Shown here in pieces: positions 63,160 to 64,000 of a DNA stretch of 64,000 nucleotides. Every line of letters starts with the position of its first letter. Within the stretch, counting starts at the first letter, position 1. This DNA is from Flavobacterium tyrosinilyticum (GTDB lineage Bacteria > Bacteroidota > Bacteroidia > Flavobacteriales > Flavobacteriaceae). Location of the stretch: contig NZ_JAMOKG010000001.1 of assembly GCF_023656565.1 (NCBI RefSeq), positions 1,691,383 through 1,755,382 of the forward strand, written 5' to 3'. The notes beneath the pieces were generated by a model. That model did no database searches and was not told the DNA's origin. It worked only from the letters and a program-made list of their open reading frames with translations. Position numbers and translations under genes: made by a program.

Positions 63160-64000
63160 TTATTTTTTAAAGATTTTAGTCAAAACTCCAAACACACCTC
63201 TTATAAAAGTAGCGCTAGTTACGACTTTCAAAACAGATTTTGTAACAACTTCGGTAGTGCTTGGTCCTGTTTTTGATGATTTAGTAGGTACTTGTTCTTC
63301 TTGTTGTGCTGCAGCTTCTGCGGCTTCTGTCAGCTTTTTATTTAAAATTTCAAAAGCACTTTCACGGTCAATTTCTTCAGCATATTTTTTAACTAATTTC
63401 GATTTGCCGTTTATTTCATCAATTTCAGTTTGAGATAAAACATCCATTCGGCTCATTGGTGCGCGCATCATGGTCGCAACAAGCGGAGTCGGAATACCTT
63501 TTTCGTTAAGCGCCGTAACCAAAGCCTCTCCAATTCCTAAACTCGTTAATAATTCATCAGTTTTATAATAAGGAGAAGTAGGGTAGTTGTCGGCTGTCTT
63601 TTTAATCGCCTGACGATCGTTCGCTGTAAAAGCTCTTAACGCATGCTGAATCTTTAGTCCTAACTGAGCTAAAACACCGCTCGGAACATCCATCGGGTTT
63701 TGGGTAACAAAATAAATTCCAACACCTTTAGAACGAATTAATTTTACAATAGTTTCGATTTGTTCTAATAGAGCTTTACTCGCCTCATTAAAAATTAAAT
63801 GCGCTTCGTCAATAAAAATTACTAATTCTGGTTGGCCTACATCTCCTTTTTCGGGCATTTTCTGATAAATTTCAGCCAAAAGACTTAACATGAAAGTCGA
63901 GAATAATTTTGGTTTATCTTGAATATCCGTCAAGCGGATGATATTAACGTAACCTTTTCCGTTTTCATCAATTCGCATTAAATCATCGGTTTCAAAAGAC
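63160..64000 (-). CDS. HerA-like ATPase, DUF853 family (N-terminus cut by window edge)
   Basis: A 272-residue C-terminal fragment; the frame stays open past the internal Met at 63978 to the window edge (SFETDDLMRIDENG), so the gene continues beyond it. Walker B is in LVIFIDEAHLIFNEASKALLEQ (VIFIDEAHLIF), followed by the sensor GIYFVTQNPMDVP and the arginine-finger region LRAFTANDRQAIKKTADNYP. The N-terminal Walker A is outside. DUF853 proteins are HerA-related ATPases thought to act in DNA or replication maintenance. The tail is Ala/Glu-rich with a hydrophobic end. Confidence 0.88.
   Translation of the reverse strand, partial: SFETDDLMRIDENGKGYVNIIRLTDIQDKPKLFSTFMLSLLAEIYQKMPEKGDVGQPELVIFIDEAHLIFNEASKALLEQIETIVKLIRSKGVGIYFVTQNPMDVPSGVLAQLGLKIQHALRAFTANDRQAIKKTADNYPTSPYYKTDELLTSLGIGEALVTALNEKGIPTPLVATMMRAPMSRMDVLSQTEIDEINGKSKLVKKYAEEIDRESAFEILNKKLTEAAEAAAQQEEQVPTKSSKTGPSTTEVVTKSVLKVVTSATFIRGVFGVLTKIFKK

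Overview
The window reads as a chromosomal segment of a Flavobacterium-like member of the Bacteroidota. The evidence is the AT-rich sequence, the lack of Shine-Dalgarno sites, several TAnnTTTG -7 promoter boxes, and family content typical of the phylum: an outer-membrane beta-barrel/TonB-type receptor, DUF3857 proteins, a DUF1800/DUF1501 pair, a VIT protein with a TonB plug-like insert, a bifunctional DAHP synthase/chorismate mutase, and a kynurenine pathway. I see no rRNA, tRNA or CRISPR array.

Layout: 1-7.7 kb holds a truncated AraC-type regulator, an outer-membrane receptor, aspartate kinase, a GNAT enzyme, fructose-1,6-bisphosphatase, a small acidic protein and a TerB-like protein. 7.9-11.9 kb is a compact plus-strand run (HupE-like, dCMP deaminase, S41 protease, NTF2-like, two lipoproteins). 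11.9-13.4 kb has a small flavoprotein, a small membrane protein and a MarC protein on the minus strand. 13.8-18.4 kb has a DUF3109 protein and the class I ribonucleotide reductase genes nrdB-nrdA. 18.4-20.3 kb is an island with a perfect 112-bp direct repeat and a stand-alone reverse transcriptase. 20.6-23.2 kb is the DUF1800/DUF1501 pair. 23.4-28.1 kb is the phenylalanine/tyrosine operon (pheA, aminotransferase, tyrA, DAHP synthase/chorismate mutase), preceded by a Phe/Tyr-rich leader peptide and an attenuator. 28.1-44.8 kb holds the VIT protein, rsgA, dtd, three tandem DUF3857 proteins, a MazG-like protein, aroA, queA, kynU and a glycine-zipper lipoprotein. 44.9-61.5 kb is accessory: unknown secreted proteins, a penicillin acylase, two beta-lactamase-fold serine hydrolases, a second AraC regulator, a DUF1254 protein, an alpha/beta hydrolase and a second GNAT enzyme. 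61.7-64 kb has kynurenine 3-monooxygenase and a HerA-like ATPase cut by the window edge.

How genes work together: aroA and the pheA operon cover chorismate, phenylalanine and tyrosine synthesis; kmo and kynU are two steps of tryptophan breakdown through kynurenine; nrdB/nrdA and dCMP deaminase feed deoxynucleotide supply.

The intergenic DNA carries at least seven families of short inverted-repeat elements, several nested inside each other. The two most interesting observations are the complete, readable attenuator before pheA and the reverse transcriptase with its structured, perfectly duplicated upstream repeat.
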